From contig JAABRA010000033.1 of NCBI GenBank assembly GCA_011391155.1, positions 1 through 45,418 of the forward strand: DNA of 45,418 bases, given 5' to 3'. The number at the start of each line of letters is the position of its first letter. Within the stretch, counting starts at the first letter, position 1. Positions 16,959 to 25,584 of the stretch are shown here, piece by piece. This DNA is from Burkholderiales bacterium. GTDB taxonomy: Bacteria; Pseudomonadota; Gammaproteobacteria; Burkholderiales; Burkholderiaceae_C. A program made the position numbers and the translations under genes. The notes below the pieces were generated by a model, which saw nothing but the letters and a program-made list of their open reading frames with translations, ran no database searches and was not told the origin of the DNA.

Positions 16959-18587
16959 TCAAGGGCGGGGCACATCCACCATCACCGGTGCACCCGGCGC
17001 CGTGCAACCCGCATCGCAGCACTTGCCGGGTTGCCGGTTGCGCGTGATGGCGCGGGCCGGGTCGTGGGGCGCGGCCGCAGGCGAGCCGTCGGCGGCCACG
17101 CCACGCTCCAGCAGGCGCTCCACCAGTTCCACCTTCGAGCCTATCGGGTAGTTCCGGTAGATCTCCTGCTTCATCGCCGCAGGGGATCCGCCGCCGTGCA
17201 GGCTGATCACGCTGTACCAGCCGCCCTGGTAACCGGCGGTGAGGTCTTCGATGAAGCGCGCGGTCTGAATGCGCTGCGCGTAGGGCACGTCGGGGTTGGC
17301 GCGCAGCACTTCGGAGAGTTTCGCGGCGGTCTCGGGGTTGTGGTCTTCGTCCGGGCCTGGCAGGGTGACGATCAGGCCGCCGCTGACGTAGTGGGCGATG
17401 CGGTGCATGTCGTAGATCTTGGTGGCCAGCAGCAGCTTGCCGATGTTGGCAAACACCGGGTCGGGCATGAAGCTGTGGCTGTGCCCGTCCGCCTTGGCAT
17501 AGACGCTGGCCGCGACGCCACAGGCAAAAAAGCTCTCGGTGATGGTGATGAGTTCCACCATCTGCTCGCGCAAATGCGTTTCCCGGCCCGGATCGAAGCC
17601 GTTGGCCTCGCACATCAGCGCGCCCGCGCCGATCAGCAGGTCGCCAAAACCGGCGCGCGCGCCGATGCAGGTGTGGCGGTGGTGCGTGGCGTAGCTGTGC
17701 GTCAAATGGCCGGAATGCTCCCATTCGCCCGCGTAGAACACGTGGTCCATCGGCACGAACACGCGCTCGAAGAGGCAGACCCCGGTGCTTTGCCCGTATT
17801 TGCGGCTGAACAGTGCGTCGCCATGCTCCAGGTGTTCACCCGGGCGGCCGGCGGGGCGGGCGACGATGGTCAGGCCCGGCGCATCGACCGGCACGGCGCA
17901 GCAGACCGCGAAGTCGGCGTCTTCCTGGCCCATGGCGCGGCCAGGCATCACCAGCAGTTCGTGCATGTAGGGCGCGCCGGTGACGATGGCCTTGGCGCCG
18001 CTGATGACGATGCCGCGCTGGCCGTTGTGCACGGCGTTGCGCTCCACGATGTGCAGGTAGCTGTCCGCGTTGGCCTGCTCGTGCGGGCGGCGGCTGCGGT
18101 CGCCCTTGGCGTCGGTCATGGCCACGCCCAGCGTCAGGTCTTCGTCCTGCACGCGGTGCAGGTAATTCAGGAAACGCGCGGTGTGCTCCGTGGTGCCCCG
18201 GGCATCGTCGATGCGGGCGCTGACCTGCCCGATGGCATTGAGCGCGTCGTGCGTCAGGTAGCGCTGCGCGCAACCGGTCTCCTGGCAGACCAGGCGCACG
18301 GCTTCGAGCTTGTTCAGCAGGTCGCCGCTGCTCATGTCAATGTGGCTCAGGCGGTTGACCAGCTTGCCGCTGGTGTGCTGCACGGCCGTCATCAAGCGGG
18401 CGTATTCCGGCTTGAGCGCGTAGTCGTAGGTGAGGGCGATGGCGTTGAGGCCGGGCTGGAAGGCGCGCTCATCGGCCACGCTGTCTACGCGCCGGCCATC
18501 GACAAACACGGTGGGGGTGTAGCGGCGCAGGGATTCGCGGTAGTCCGCGCCGGACATCAGGCGGGTAGCGGGGGCAGGGGCGTTCAT
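16959..18587 (-). CDS. HpaB-family protein (4-hydroxyphenylacetate 3-monooxygenase / 4-hydroxybutyryl-CoA dehydratase superfamily)
   Basis: 542 residues from ATG 18587 (MNAPAPATRLMSGADYRESL). The superfamily pattern is clear: VFVDGRRVDSV, FLNYLHRVQDEDLTLGVAMTDAKGDR, GIVISGAKAIVTGAPYMHEL, VFVPMDHVFYAGEW and the acyl-CoA-dehydrogenase-like helices of the C-half. Members are FADH2-dependent phenol hydroxylases or the Fe-S/FAD 4-hydroxybutyryl-CoA dehydratase. The regions holding the dehydratase's cluster ligands read TGCAQRYLTHDALN and HHRHTCIGARAG, where only some ligands seem kept, so I favour a flavin enzyme without the cluster. A C-terminal tail has three cysteines (KCCDAGC). Reaction unknown. 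Confidence 0.75.
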   Translation of the reverse strand: MNAPAPATRLMSGADYRESLRRYTPTVFVDGRRVDSVADERAFQPGLNAIALTYDYALKPEYARLMTAVQHTSGKLVNRLSHIDMSSGDLLNKLEAVRLVCQETGCAQRYLTHDALNAIGQVSARIDDARGTTEHTARFLNYLHRVQDEDLTLGVAMTDAKGDRSRRPHEQANADSYLHIVERNAVHNGQRGIVISGAKAIVTGAPYMHELLVMPGRAMGQEDADFAVCCAVPVDAPGLTIVARPAGRPGEHLEHGDALFSRKYGQSTGVCLFERVFVPMDHVFYAGEWEHSGHLTHSYATHHRHTCIGARAGFGDLLIGAGALMCEANGFDPGRETHLREQMVELITITESFFACGVAASVYAKADGHSHSFMPDPVFANIGKLLLATKIYDMHRIAHYVSGGLIVTLPGPDEDHNPETAAKLSEVLRANPDVPYAQRIQTARFIEDLTAGYQGGWYSVISLHGGGSPAAMKQEIYRNYPIGSKVELVERLLERGVAADGSPAAAPHDPARAITRNRQPGKCCDAGCTAPGAPVMVDVPRP

Positions 18588-18604
18588 GGGCGGGATCCTA
18601 TTGA

Positions 18605-18624
18605 GGTGGCATGATTTGACCACC
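18605..18624. promoter_or_regulatory. Possible operator between HpaB-family and isochorismatase-like genes
   Basis: GGTGGCATGATTTGACCACC has five-base inverted ends (GGTGG/CCACC) around a ten-base centre. It lies 18 nt upstream of the HpaB-family start, where a repressor would act. No regulator gene is adjacent, so this is only a suggestion. Confidence 0.3.
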
Positions 18625-18751
18625 ACCGGAATAACAATGTCGCCATGCAAGACCCGTGCGGCGTTGCCTGCAGACCAAGCCGGTCCGCGCGGCACTGGAC
18701 TGCGACAATCCGGTCACCTTCGCTTTTTGGCCATGAACCCAAGGAAAAATC

Positions 18752-19348
18752 ATGCTGCTCGACGCCACTGAATCCCAACTCGTGCTGGTGGACTACCAGG
18801 CCCGCCTGATGCCGGCCATTTTTGACCATGCCGCCGTGCTGGCCAATGCCGTGCGTCTGGGCCAGCTCGCGCGCCTGATGGGCGTGCCGGTCTGGGGCAC
18901 CGAGCAGAACCCGTCGAAGCTCGGGGAAAACGCGCCCGCGGTGCGCGCCCTGTGCGACCAGACCCTGGCCAAGATGCACTTCAGCGCGGTGGAGGAGGGC
19001 CTGGGAGAATGGTTGCGCCCGCCGGTCAAGGCGCCGCAAGGCAATGCCCGCAGCCTGCCGAAGCATTTGCAGAAATCCGCCGAACCCGAGCGCAGCATGA
19101 TCGTCATCGGTGGGTGCGAAGCCCATGTCTGCCTGCTGCAGACTGCGCTGGACCTGCTGGAAGACGAGTTCGACGTGTGGGTGGTGACGGATGCCTGCAG
19201 CTCGCGCACCGAGCGCAACCGCGACGCCGCCTTCGACCGCTTGGCCGGCGCGGGCGCTGAACTGGTCACAACCGAGATGGTCGCCTTCGAGTGGCTGCGC
19301 ACCGCCGAGCACCCCGATTTCAAGGCGGCGCAGGCGCTGATCAAGTAG
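18752..19348 (+). CDS. Isochorismatase/nicotinamidase family hydrolase
   Basis: 198 residues, cysteine hydrolase fold. The likely triad is Asp in QLVLVDYQARL, Lys in LAKMHFSAV, and nucleophile Cys in VIGGCEAHVCLLQTALDL (the second Cys, after AHV, is at the canonical place). Family members hydrolyse amides, or vinyl ethers such as isochorismate; the substrate here cannot be assigned. AAGGAAAAATC precedes the ATG. It is divergent from the HpaB-family gene. Confidence 0.87.
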   Translation: MLLDATESQLVLVDYQARLMPAIFDHAAVLANAVRLGQLARLMGVPVWGTEQNPSKLGENAPAVRALCDQTLAKMHFSAVEEGLGEWLRPPVKAPQGNARSLPKHLQKSAEPERSMIVIGGCEAHVCLLQTALDLLEDEFDVWVVTDACSSRTERNRDAAFDRLAGAGAELVTTEMVAFEWLRTAEHPDFKAAQALIK

Positions 19349-19357
19349 GCCGGCCAG

Positions 19358-19765
19358 CTACGTCGGTACGGTGTATTCCAATACCCGCAGCCCAGGCAGC
19401 TTGCGAAAATCCTTGACGTTGCGCGTCAGCACCGCATAGCCATGGCGCAGTGCGGTCGCCCCAATCAGTGCATCGTGGGCACCAATGGTTTCGCCAGTGG
19501 GCAATTGGGCCAAAAGCTGTGCGTGCACCCTGGCCGTTTCCAGATCCACCGGCAACGCGGGCAGTGCGGTCAGCAGGCTTTCCACAAAGGCCGTTCGTCC
19601 GGCTCGCACGCCGGGGTCTTGCGCCCGGTGCACACCGACCAACAACTCCGAGGCCGTGATGGTGCTGATATAGGCCGTGCCCTCGTCCTGAAAACGCCCC
19701 AAATCGAGGGCTGTCTTGCCCCGGTCGGCAAGGATCAGCACGTCGGTATCGATCAAGAGACCCAT
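19358..19765 (-). CDS. vapC: PIN-domain toxin, VapC-like
   Basis: 135 residues with the acidic PIN nuclease residues in place: LLIDTDVLI (Asp), STITASELLVGV (Glu), and GAHDALIGATALRHGYAVLT (Asp) followed by TRNVKDFRKLPGL. VapC toxins are Mg-dependent RNases cutting tRNA or rRNA and are silenced by their antitoxin. The start overlaps the end of the antitoxin gene by 13 nt. The domain looks intact. Confidence 0.9.
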   Translation of the reverse strand: MGLLIDTDVLILADRGKTALDLGRFQDEGTAYISTITASELLVGVHRAQDPGVRAGRTAFVESLLTALPALPVDLETARVHAQLLAQLPTGETIGAHDALIGATALRHGYAVLTRNVKDFRKLPGLRVLEYTVPT

Positions 19766-20034
19766 GCATCGCCTTCTGGCTTCAGCCGGTCCACCACAGC
19801 GCCAATATCGGCCTCAAATTGCGCGGCCTCCTGTGCAGTCAGCTTTGGAAGCGAGGCCAGCAGGCGATCCAGTTGCGAAATTGGAAACCCGCCCGTCGGG
19901 CTGGGCGGTGATATGCAGGCAACCACCTCGCTGCCACGGGTCACGTCCAGCGTGACGCCCTGGTAGCGAACGCGGTTCAATATCTCCGAAAAATTGCGCG
20001 CCAGCGTGGTGGCGCTGATAATTTGGTGCGGCAT
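19753..20034 (-). CDS. Antitoxin, Phd/YefM- or VapB-like
   Basis: 93 residues beginning MPHQIISATTLARNFSEILN; the N-terminus is a Phd/YefM-like DNA-binding segment (ATTLARNFSEILNRVRYQG, then VTLDVTRGSEVVACISP). The C-terminal half, LLASLPKLTAQEAAQFEADI, is the likely toxin-neutralising helix. The partner toxin follows with a 13-nt overlap. Such antitoxins usually repress their own promoter; the AT-rich stretch 20035-20075 upstream fits a promoter. Confidence 0.85.
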   Translation of the reverse strand: MPHQIISATTLARNFSEILNRVRYQGVTLDVTRGSEVVACISPPSPTGGFPISQLDRLLASLPKLTAQEAAQFEADIGAVVDRLKPEGDAWVS

Positions 20035-20265
20035 GGCGTCAACCTTAAAAAATATGATTATCAGATTTTAATGACAAACCTCGTCTCGTTGCGAACGCCC
20101 CGGTTTACGGCGCTCGAAGAACCTCCTGCGTGGCTGGCTGTTCGTCGAAAAGCCGATTTCCAAAGTCAAATGGCCAGTCGGGATCAAAAGGCACCTAACG
20201 AAGTTCTTGTGAATCCGTCAGATTCCAGCAAGAACATCATGAATAATTATGAATTCAAAAGTGGG

Positions 20266-20291
20266 GTCCGCACCATCATCGAAGTGCGGAC
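20266..20291 (+). other. Hairpin in the leader of prpE
   Basis: GTCCGCA (20266-20272) and TGCGGAC (20285-20291) can pair around a 12-nt loop, followed by GGAAAAACC. A second pair, GTTCTTG / CAAGAAC, lies just upstream. There is no T-run, so this is not a standard terminator. I see no gene in the 296-nt stretch 20035-20330. Confidence 0.4.
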
Positions 20292-20330
20292 GGAAAAACC
20301 TTGCGATGGCTGGGCACCGAGGAGACACAC

Positions 20331-22226
20331 ATGACGAACTATGCAGACTTTCACCGCCGTTCGATTGAAGACCGCGACGGCTTCTGGGGCGAGCAGGCCG
20401 CGCTGGTGGACTGGCAGACGCCACCGCAGCAGATCTGCGACTACTCCAACCCCCCGTTTGCCCGATGGTTCGTCGGCGGCACCACCAACCTGTGCCACAA
20501 CGCGGTGGACCGCCACCTGAAGGACCGTGCCGACCAGGCCGCGCTGATCTTCGTTTCCACCGAGACCGACCAGGAAAGGGTCTATTCCTTCCGCGAACTG
20601 CACGCCGAAGTGCAGCGCATGGCTGCCGTGCTGCTCGATCTGGGTGTGCAAAAGGGCGACCGCGTGCTGATCTACATGCCGATGGTCGCCGAGGCGGCCT
20701 TTGCCATGCTGGCCTGCGCGCGCATCGGCGCGATTCACAGCGTGGTGTTCGGCGGCTTCGCCTCGGGCGCGCTGGCCTCACGCATCGAAGACGCCAGCCC
20801 CAAGGTCATCGTCAGCGCCGACGCCGGCTCACGCGGCGGCAAGGCCGTGGCCTACAAGCCGCTGCTCGACGATGCCATCCGCCTCTCAAGCCACAAACCC
20901 TCGGCGGTGCTGCTGATCGACCGCCAGCTGGTCGCCATGGATCTGGTCGGCGGCCGTGACCACCTGTGGGCCGCGCTGCGCGACAAGCACCTCAATGCCA
21001 CGGTTCCGTGCGAATGGGTCGACGCCACGCACCCCAGCTACACGCTCTACACCTCCGGCACCACCGGCAAGCCCAAGGGCGTGCAGCGCGACACCGGCGG
21101 CTACGCCGTGGCGCTGGCCGCGTCGATGAAGCACATCTACTGCGGCAACCCGGGCGAAACCTATTTTTCCACCAGCGACATCGGCTGGGTGGTCGGCCAC
21201 AGCTACATCATCTACGGCCCGCTGATCGCCGGCATGGCCACCATCATGTACGAAGGCCTGCCGATCCGCCCCGATGGCGGCATCTGGTGGAGCCTGGTCG
21301 AAAAGTACAAGGTCACGGTGATGTTCAGCGCGCCCACAGCGATCCGGGTGCTCAAGAAGCAGGACCCGGCGCTGCTGACCAAGTACGACCTGTCCAGCCT
21401 GCGCGCGCTGTTCCTGGCCGGCGAACCGCTGGACGAGCCCACCGCGCAATGGATCAGTGCCGGCCTGGGCAAGCCGATCATCGACAACTACTGGCAGACC
21501 GAGACCGGCTGGCCCATCCTGAGCATCTGCAAGGGCGTGGACGATTCCTCGACCAAGTTCGGCTCGCCGGGCAAGGCCGTCTATGGCTACAACGTCAAGC
21601 TGCTCGACGATCAGACCGGTGCTGAGCTGACCGGCCCCAACCAGAAAGGCGTCGTGGCCGTCGAAGGCCCGCTGCCCCCGGGCTGCCTGCAGACCGTCTG
21701 GGGCGACGACGAGCGCTTCGTCAACACCTACTGGAAGACGGTGCCGGGCCGGCTGGTCTACAGCACCTTCGACTGGGGCATCCGCGATGCCGACGGTTAC
21801 TACTTCATCCTGGGCCGCACCGACGACGTGATCAACGTGGCCGGCCACCGCCTGGGCACGCGCGAGATCGAGGAAAGCATTGCCCGCCACCCGAACGTCG
21901 CTGAAGTGGCGGTGGTCGGCGTGGCCGATCAGTTGAAAGGCCAGGTCGCCATGGCGTTTGCCGTGGTCAAGGACGCCAGCCTGCTGACCAATGACGCCGC
22001 CTTGCTCAAGCTCGAAGGCGAGATCATGAAGATGGTCGACGGCGACCTCGGCGCCGTGGCCCGGCCGGCGCGGGTGCGTTTTGTCACCGTGCTGCCCAAG
22101 ACGCGCAGCGGCAAGGTGCTGCGCCGCGCCATCCAGGCCGTCTGCGAAAGCCGCGACACCGGCGACCTGACCACGATGGACGATCCGGCGGCGCTGCAGC
22201 AGATCCGGGACCTGGTCACGGGCTGA
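20331..22226 (+). CDS. prpE: Propionate--CoA ligase
   Basis: 631 residues from ATG 20331, with GGAG six bases upstream. An acetyl-CoA-synthetase-type adenylating enzyme: N-terminal YADFHRRSIEDRDGFWGEQA, PPFARWFVGGTTNLCHNAVDRH, AMP-binding YTLYTSGTTGKPKGVQRDTGG, SDIGWVVGHSYIIYGPL, DNYWQTETGWPI, LGRTDDVINVAGHRLGTREIE, and the C-terminal catalytic Lys in PKTRSGKVLRR. FVGGTTNLCHNAVDRH and QRDTGGYAVAL are typical of PrpE rather than Acs. It feeds propionate into the propionyl-CoA pool; no methylcitrate-cycle genes are adjacent. A strong terminator follows. Confidence 0.92.
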   Translation: MTNYADFHRRSIEDRDGFWGEQAALVDWQTPPQQICDYSNPPFARWFVGGTTNLCHNAVDRHLKDRADQAALIFVSTETDQERVYSFRELHAEVQRMAAVLLDLGVQKGDRVLIYMPMVAEAAFAMLACARIGAIHSVVFGGFASGALASRIEDASPKVIVSADAGSRGGKAVAYKPLLDDAIRLSSHKPSAVLLIDRQLVAMDLVGGRDHLWAALRDKHLNATVPCEWVDATHPSYTLYTSGTTGKPKGVQRDTGGYAVALAASMKHIYCGNPGETYFSTSDIGWVVGHSYIIYGPLIAGMATIMYEGLPIRPDGGIWWSLVEKYKVTVMFSAPTAIRVLKKQDPALLTKYDLSSLRALFLAGEPLDEPTAQWISAGLGKPIIDNYWQTETGWPILSICKGVDDSSTKFGSPGKAVYGYNVKLLDDQTGAELTGPNQKGVVAVEGPLPPGCLQTVWGDDERFVNTYWKTVPGRLVYSTFDWGIRDADGYYFILGRTDDVINVAGHRLGTREIEESIARHPNVAEVAVVGVADQLKGQVAMAFAVVKDASLLTNDAALLKLEGEIMKMVDGDLGAVARPARVRFVTVLPKTRSGKVLRRAIQAVCESRDTGDLTTMDDPAALQQIRDLVTG

Positions 22227-22251
22227 TTGGATCCTCCCGCGTCAGGCGGTG

Positions 22252-22285
22252 AAAGCCCGGTTGCCATTCGGCGGCCGGGCTTTTT
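22252..22285 (+). terminator. Rho-independent terminator of prpE
   Basis: AAAGCCCGG (22252-22260) pairs with CCGGGCTTT (22275-22283) and runs into TTTTT. It lies 25 nt after the prpE stop. Confidence 0.88.
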
Positions 22286-22289
22286 AACG

Positions 22290-22345
22290 CCTGAAACAAT
22301 AGCAAACTATGACCATTCTACGCTGGGATAAGGCCAAAAAGACTT
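22290..22345 (-). repeat. Dispersed repeat family, copy D
   Basis: Plus strand: CCTGAAACAATAGCAAACTA then TGACCATTCTACGCTGGGAT and AAGGCCAAAAAGACTTG. One of the three best-preserved copies. Read on the minus strand it starts with CTTTTTGGCC and ends with GCTATTGTTTCAGG, tying together copies B and C. Confidence 0.85.
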
Positions 22346-22375
22346 GAAATGCCGCCACAAAGCCTGCCTTAGCCC

Positions 22376-22798
22376 TCAAGACCCCGGCTTTCTGCGTTCC
22401 GGCGGATACCGCCACCAGACTGCCACCACCAGCAGCCCGAACAGCGTGTAGGCGCCGGCAAAGACCCAGGCCGGCGCATCGTAATACAGAAGGCGCTGAA
22501 CCCAGTGCTGAATGAAGCCCGCAGCGTAGGGCGCGCCACCCGCCAGGCCGCGCAGCCATGATTCCAGCGTGGTCAGCGGGCAGGTGATGCCGAGCCAGGC
22601 CTGCATCACGACGACGGCAATGGCCGCAAGATGGGCGACTCGAAACCACCATTGGTTGACCCAGCGCCAGCCCAGCCGGTTGCCGGCCACGATGAGCACC
22701 AGGCCGCCGACGTTGAACACGACGATGCCCAGGTGCGCCAGCAGCACGGCGTCGGCCAGCCATGCGGCCAGCAGCGGGGCGGGGAGTGCGGTGTTCAT
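22376..22798 (-). CDS. DUF2784 membrane protein
   Basis: 140 residues beginning MNTALPAPLLAAWLADAVLL, with four predicted membrane helices (about residues 8-30, 45-65, 95-110 and 112-130). Family features LGIVVFNVGGLVLIVAG, WLGITCPLTTLE and the end WWRYPPERRKPGS identify DUF2784. Function unknown. It is divergent from the molybdoenzyme operon and could share the FNR-type site at 22906. Confidence 0.85.
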   Translation of the reverse strand: MNTALPAPLLAAWLADAVLLAHLGIVVFNVGGLVLIVAGNRLGWRWVNQWWFRVAHLAAIAVVVMQAWLGITCPLTTLESWLRGLAGGAPYAAGFIQHWVQRLLYYDAPAWVFAGAYTLFGLLVVAVWWRYPPERRKPGS

Positions 22799-22905
22799 GG
22801 GAGTGCTGCGGCGGCGGGGCGGGGCATGTGGACCCTCGTGATTGTCGGCACTTGATGCGCGACACATTCAGTAGATACCGATGGGGGTAAAAACCCCAAT
22901 TGCCA

Positions 22906-22919
22906 TTGATTTAAATCAA
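22906..22919. promoter_or_regulatory. FNR/Anr-type binding site
   Basis: TTGATTTAAATCAA is a perfect 14-bp palindrome matching TTGAT-N4-ATCAA. It lies 78 nt before the molybdopterin oxidoreductase start and 108 nt before the divergent DUF2784 start. It implies induction when oxygen is low. I cannot place a convincing -10 hexamer. Confidence 0.85.
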
Positions 22920-22996
22920 TGGGTGATTTTTGGAGGGGCGGAAAGTTCGGTCTATTGCAAAAAGCGAAGCAATAAAACCCACCTCAGGAGCATGGT

Positions 22997-25552
22997 ATGA
23001 GACTGACAAGAAGAACTTTCATCATGGCGTCGGGCCTGTCCGCCGGGGCGCTGATGACCGGCTGTGCGGGCATGGCGCAGGCGCCGCTGCACAGCGCGTT
23101 GATCCCGCGCAAGGCCAAGCCGAGCAGCCCGGCCGCAGGGGACTGGGTCGCCAGCACCTGCCAGGGCTGCACCCAGTGGTGCGCCGTGCAGATCTACGTG
23201 CAGGGTGGCCGGGCCACGCGCGTGCGCGGCAACCCGCTGTCCAAGACCAACCATGGCTATTGCTGCCCGCGGGGCCACCTGATTCCGCAGCAGATGTACG
23301 ACCCGGACCGCATCAAGGTGCCGCTGAAGCGAACCAACCCGCTCAAGGGCCGCGGCGTCGATCCGAAGTTCGTGCCCATCACCTGGGACGAAGCGCTCAA
23401 CACCGTGGCCGACAAGATGATCGAGTTGCGCAAGGCCGGCGAGACGCACAAGCTGACCTACATGCGCGGCCGCTATTCTCCGACCTCCACGGAGTTGCTG
23501 TACGGCACACTGCCGAAGATTTTCGGCACCGGCAATTATTTTTCACACAGCGCCATCTGCGCCGAGGCCGAGAAGATGGGCCCCGGCCTGACCCAGGGCT
23601 TCTTCGGCTACCGCGACTACGATCTGGAGAAAACCAATTGCCTGGTGGCCTGGGGCTGCGACCCGCTGGCCTCCAACCGCATGGTGCCCAACACCATGAA
23701 TCGCTTTCCGGACATCGTGAAGCGCGGCACGGTGATCGCCGTTGACCCCCGGCTGTCGAACATCGCGGCCAAGGCGCATGAGTGGCTGCCGATCAGCCCG
23801 GGCACCGACGGGGCGCTGGCCGGCTCGATAGCCCACGTGCTGCTGACCGAAGGCCTGTGGAACCGCGAGTTCGTCGGCGACTTCAAGGATGGCAAGAACG
23901 ACTTTGTGGCTGGCCAGCCGGTGGACGAGGCCGCCTTTGCCGAGAAGGAAACCCATGGCCTGGTGAAGTGGTGGAACCTGGAACTCAAGGACCGCACGCC
24001 CGCGTGGGGCGAAAAGGCGTCCCTGATTCCTGCCGCGCAGATCGTGCGCGTGGCCCGCGCCATGGGCAAGGCGGCGCCGAAGGTGACGGTCTGGATGGGG
24101 CCGGGCGCGGCGATGCATCCACGCGGCACCTACAGCGCGATGGCCGTGCATGCGCTCAATGGCTTGCTGGGCTCCATTGACGCCGAAGGCGGTGTCTGGC
24201 AAAGCGGCAGCGTGCCGATTGCCAAGTTCCCGAAGCTGGACAAGTACGTGGATGACCAGGCCAAGACCGCCAGCAAGGGCAAGAAGCTCGATGGTCGTGG
24301 CGCCAAGGACATGCCCGCCATGATGGGCGCCAAGCCGGGAAGTGGCGTGGTCACCAACAACGTGGCCAACGGGATGTTGAAGGACCCGGGCGCCTGCAAG
24401 GTGTTCATCTCGTCCTGGTCCAACTTCGCGTTCTCGTGCACCGGCGCAGAACGCTGGGAGAAAGCCTTGGCCGCGGTACCTTTCTTCGTGCACATGGTGC
24501 CCACCGCGTCCGAGATGACGATGTTTGCCGACATCGTGCTGCCCTCGACCTTCAACTCGGCCGAAGGTTGGTCCATCGTCACCAACATGGGCAACGGCTT
24601 TGCCTATGCGTCGATCCAGCAAGGGGCCATCAAGCGCCTGTGGGACGTGAAACAGGAAGAGACCGAAGTGATGTGGGCGCTGGCCGAAAAGCTCAAGGCC
24701 AAGGGCTTCGCCAACCTGTTCGACTATTACTCGAAAGAGTTCAAGGACCCCGAGACCGGCAAGGCGCCGACCACGGCGCTGGAGTTCAGCGAGATTGCCG
24801 CCAAGATGACGAGCGCGCCGATCTGGATGGCCAAGGAGCCGCTGAAGGGCGATGCTCCGATCAATGGCTGGGCGGATTTCAAGAAGAAGGGCATGTTCAG
24901 CGGGCCGAAGTACGCGCTCAAGCGCGGCTGGGGTGGCAAGTTCAACACACCGACGAAGAAGTTCGAGTTCTACAGCGAGGGGCTGAAGAAGGGCCTGCTC
25001 GAACACGCCAAGAAGTACGAGACCACGACCGACGACATCCTGACCGTGAGCGGCTATGTGGCGCGCGGCGAAGTGGCCTTCGTGCCGCATTACGAGCCCG
25101 TCAAGCGCCATGGCAACGTGGCGGACTATCCGCTCACGTTCATCGACTACAAGTCGCGGCTGAACCGGGAGGGCCGTTCGCAGAACCTGCCCTGGTACCA
25201 GGAGTTCAAGAAGGTCGATCCGGGCGATGTGTCGTGGACCGACGTGGTCAAGATGAACCCGGCCGATGGTGCCAAGCTCGGGCTGAAGACCGGCGACACC
25301 GTGAAGATCACGTCGATCTCGGGGTCGATCTCGTGCGAACTCAAGCTCTGGGAGGGCGTGCGCCCCGGCACCGTGGCCAAGTGTTACGGCCAGGGCCACT
25401 GGGCCTACGGCCGCGTGGCCGCCAAGGACTTTGCCAAGGCGATCCCCCGGGGTGGCAACAACAATGAAATCCTGGTCGATGACTACGACCGGCTGAGTGG
25501 TGCGACCGCCCGCAACGGCGGCTTCACCGGCGTGCGGATCCAGAAGGCCTGA
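22997..25552 (+). CDS. Periplasmic molybdopterin oxidoreductase catalytic subunit, ArrA-like (respiratory oxyanion reductase)
   Basis: 851 residues from ATG 22997 with CAGGAG six bases upstream. A TAT signal (TRRTFIMASGLSAGALM) predicts folded export. A [4Fe-4S] motif C55-x2-C58-x3-C62-x27-C90 matches the pattern I know for ArrA. Next come YMRGRYSPTST (R159, Y160), SHSAICAEAEKMG (Cys188 the likely Mo ligand, Lys193) and GYRDYDLEKTN (Tyr205); from memory these parallel the active-site Arg/Tyr, Cys, Lys and Tyr of respiratory arsenate reductase. ArxA arsenite oxidases are said to have GRGWG instead of GRY. Length agrees with ArrA. A ferredoxin subunit and chaperone follow; no NrfD-type anchor exists. 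Arsenate is the best guess; tetrathionate, thiosulfate or another oxyanion is possible. Confidence 0.8.
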   Translation: MRLTRRTFIMASGLSAGALMTGCAGMAQAPLHSALIPRKAKPSSPAAGDWVASTCQGCTQWCAVQIYVQGGRATRVRGNPLSKTNHGYCCPRGHLIPQQMYDPDRIKVPLKRTNPLKGRGVDPKFVPITWDEALNTVADKMIELRKAGETHKLTYMRGRYSPTSTELLYGTLPKIFGTGNYFSHSAICAEAEKMGPGLTQGFFGYRDYDLEKTNCLVAWGCDPLASNRMVPNTMNRFPDIVKRGTVIAVDPRLSNIAAKAHEWLPISPGTDGALAGSIAHVLLTEGLWNREFVGDFKDGKNDFVAGQPVDEAAFAEKETHGLVKWWNLELKDRTPAWGEKASLIPAAQIVRVARAMGKAAPKVTVWMGPGAAMHPRGTYSAMAVHALNGLLGSIDAEGGVWQSGSVPIAKFPKLDKYVDDQAKTASKGKKLDGRGAKDMPAMMGAKPGSGVVTNNVANGMLKDPGACKVFISSWSNFAFSCTGAERWEKALAAVPFFVHMVPTASEMTMFADIVLPSTFNSAEGWSIVTNMGNGFAYASIQQGAIKRLWDVKQEETEVMWALAEKLKAKGFANLFDYYSKEFKDPETGKAPTTALEFSEIAAKMTSAPIWMAKEPLKGDAPINGWADFKKKGMFSGPKYALKRGWGGKFNTPTKKFEFYSEGLKKGLLEHAKKYETTTDDILTVSGYVARGEVAFVPHYEPVKRHGNVADYPLTFIDYKSRLNREGRSQNLPWYQEFKKVDPGDVSWTDVVKMNPADGAKLGLKTGDTVKITSISGSISCELKLWEGVRPGTVAKCYGQGHWAYGRVAAKDFAKAIPRGGNNNEILVDDYDRLSGATARNGGFTGVRIQKA

Positions 25553-25584
25553 ACGCCCAACAACCACTCAAGGAGAAAAACATC

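Noticed and set aside
17031-18614. 527-codon plus-strand frame opposite the HpaB-family gene
   Set aside because: Composition typical of the complement of a high-GC gene; no motif.
22997-25552. ArxA-type arsenite oxidase or formate dehydrogenase
   Set aside because: The GRY motif and the absence of an NrfD anchor argue against ArxA; no Sec/Cys context of formate dehydrogenase is seen.
23543-25567. Very long open frame antisense to the molybdoenzyme gene (674 codons)
   Set aside because: It is His/Arg/Gly-rich with no recognisable domain and mirrors a strongly supported gene. High GC with a third-position bias makes such shadow frames.
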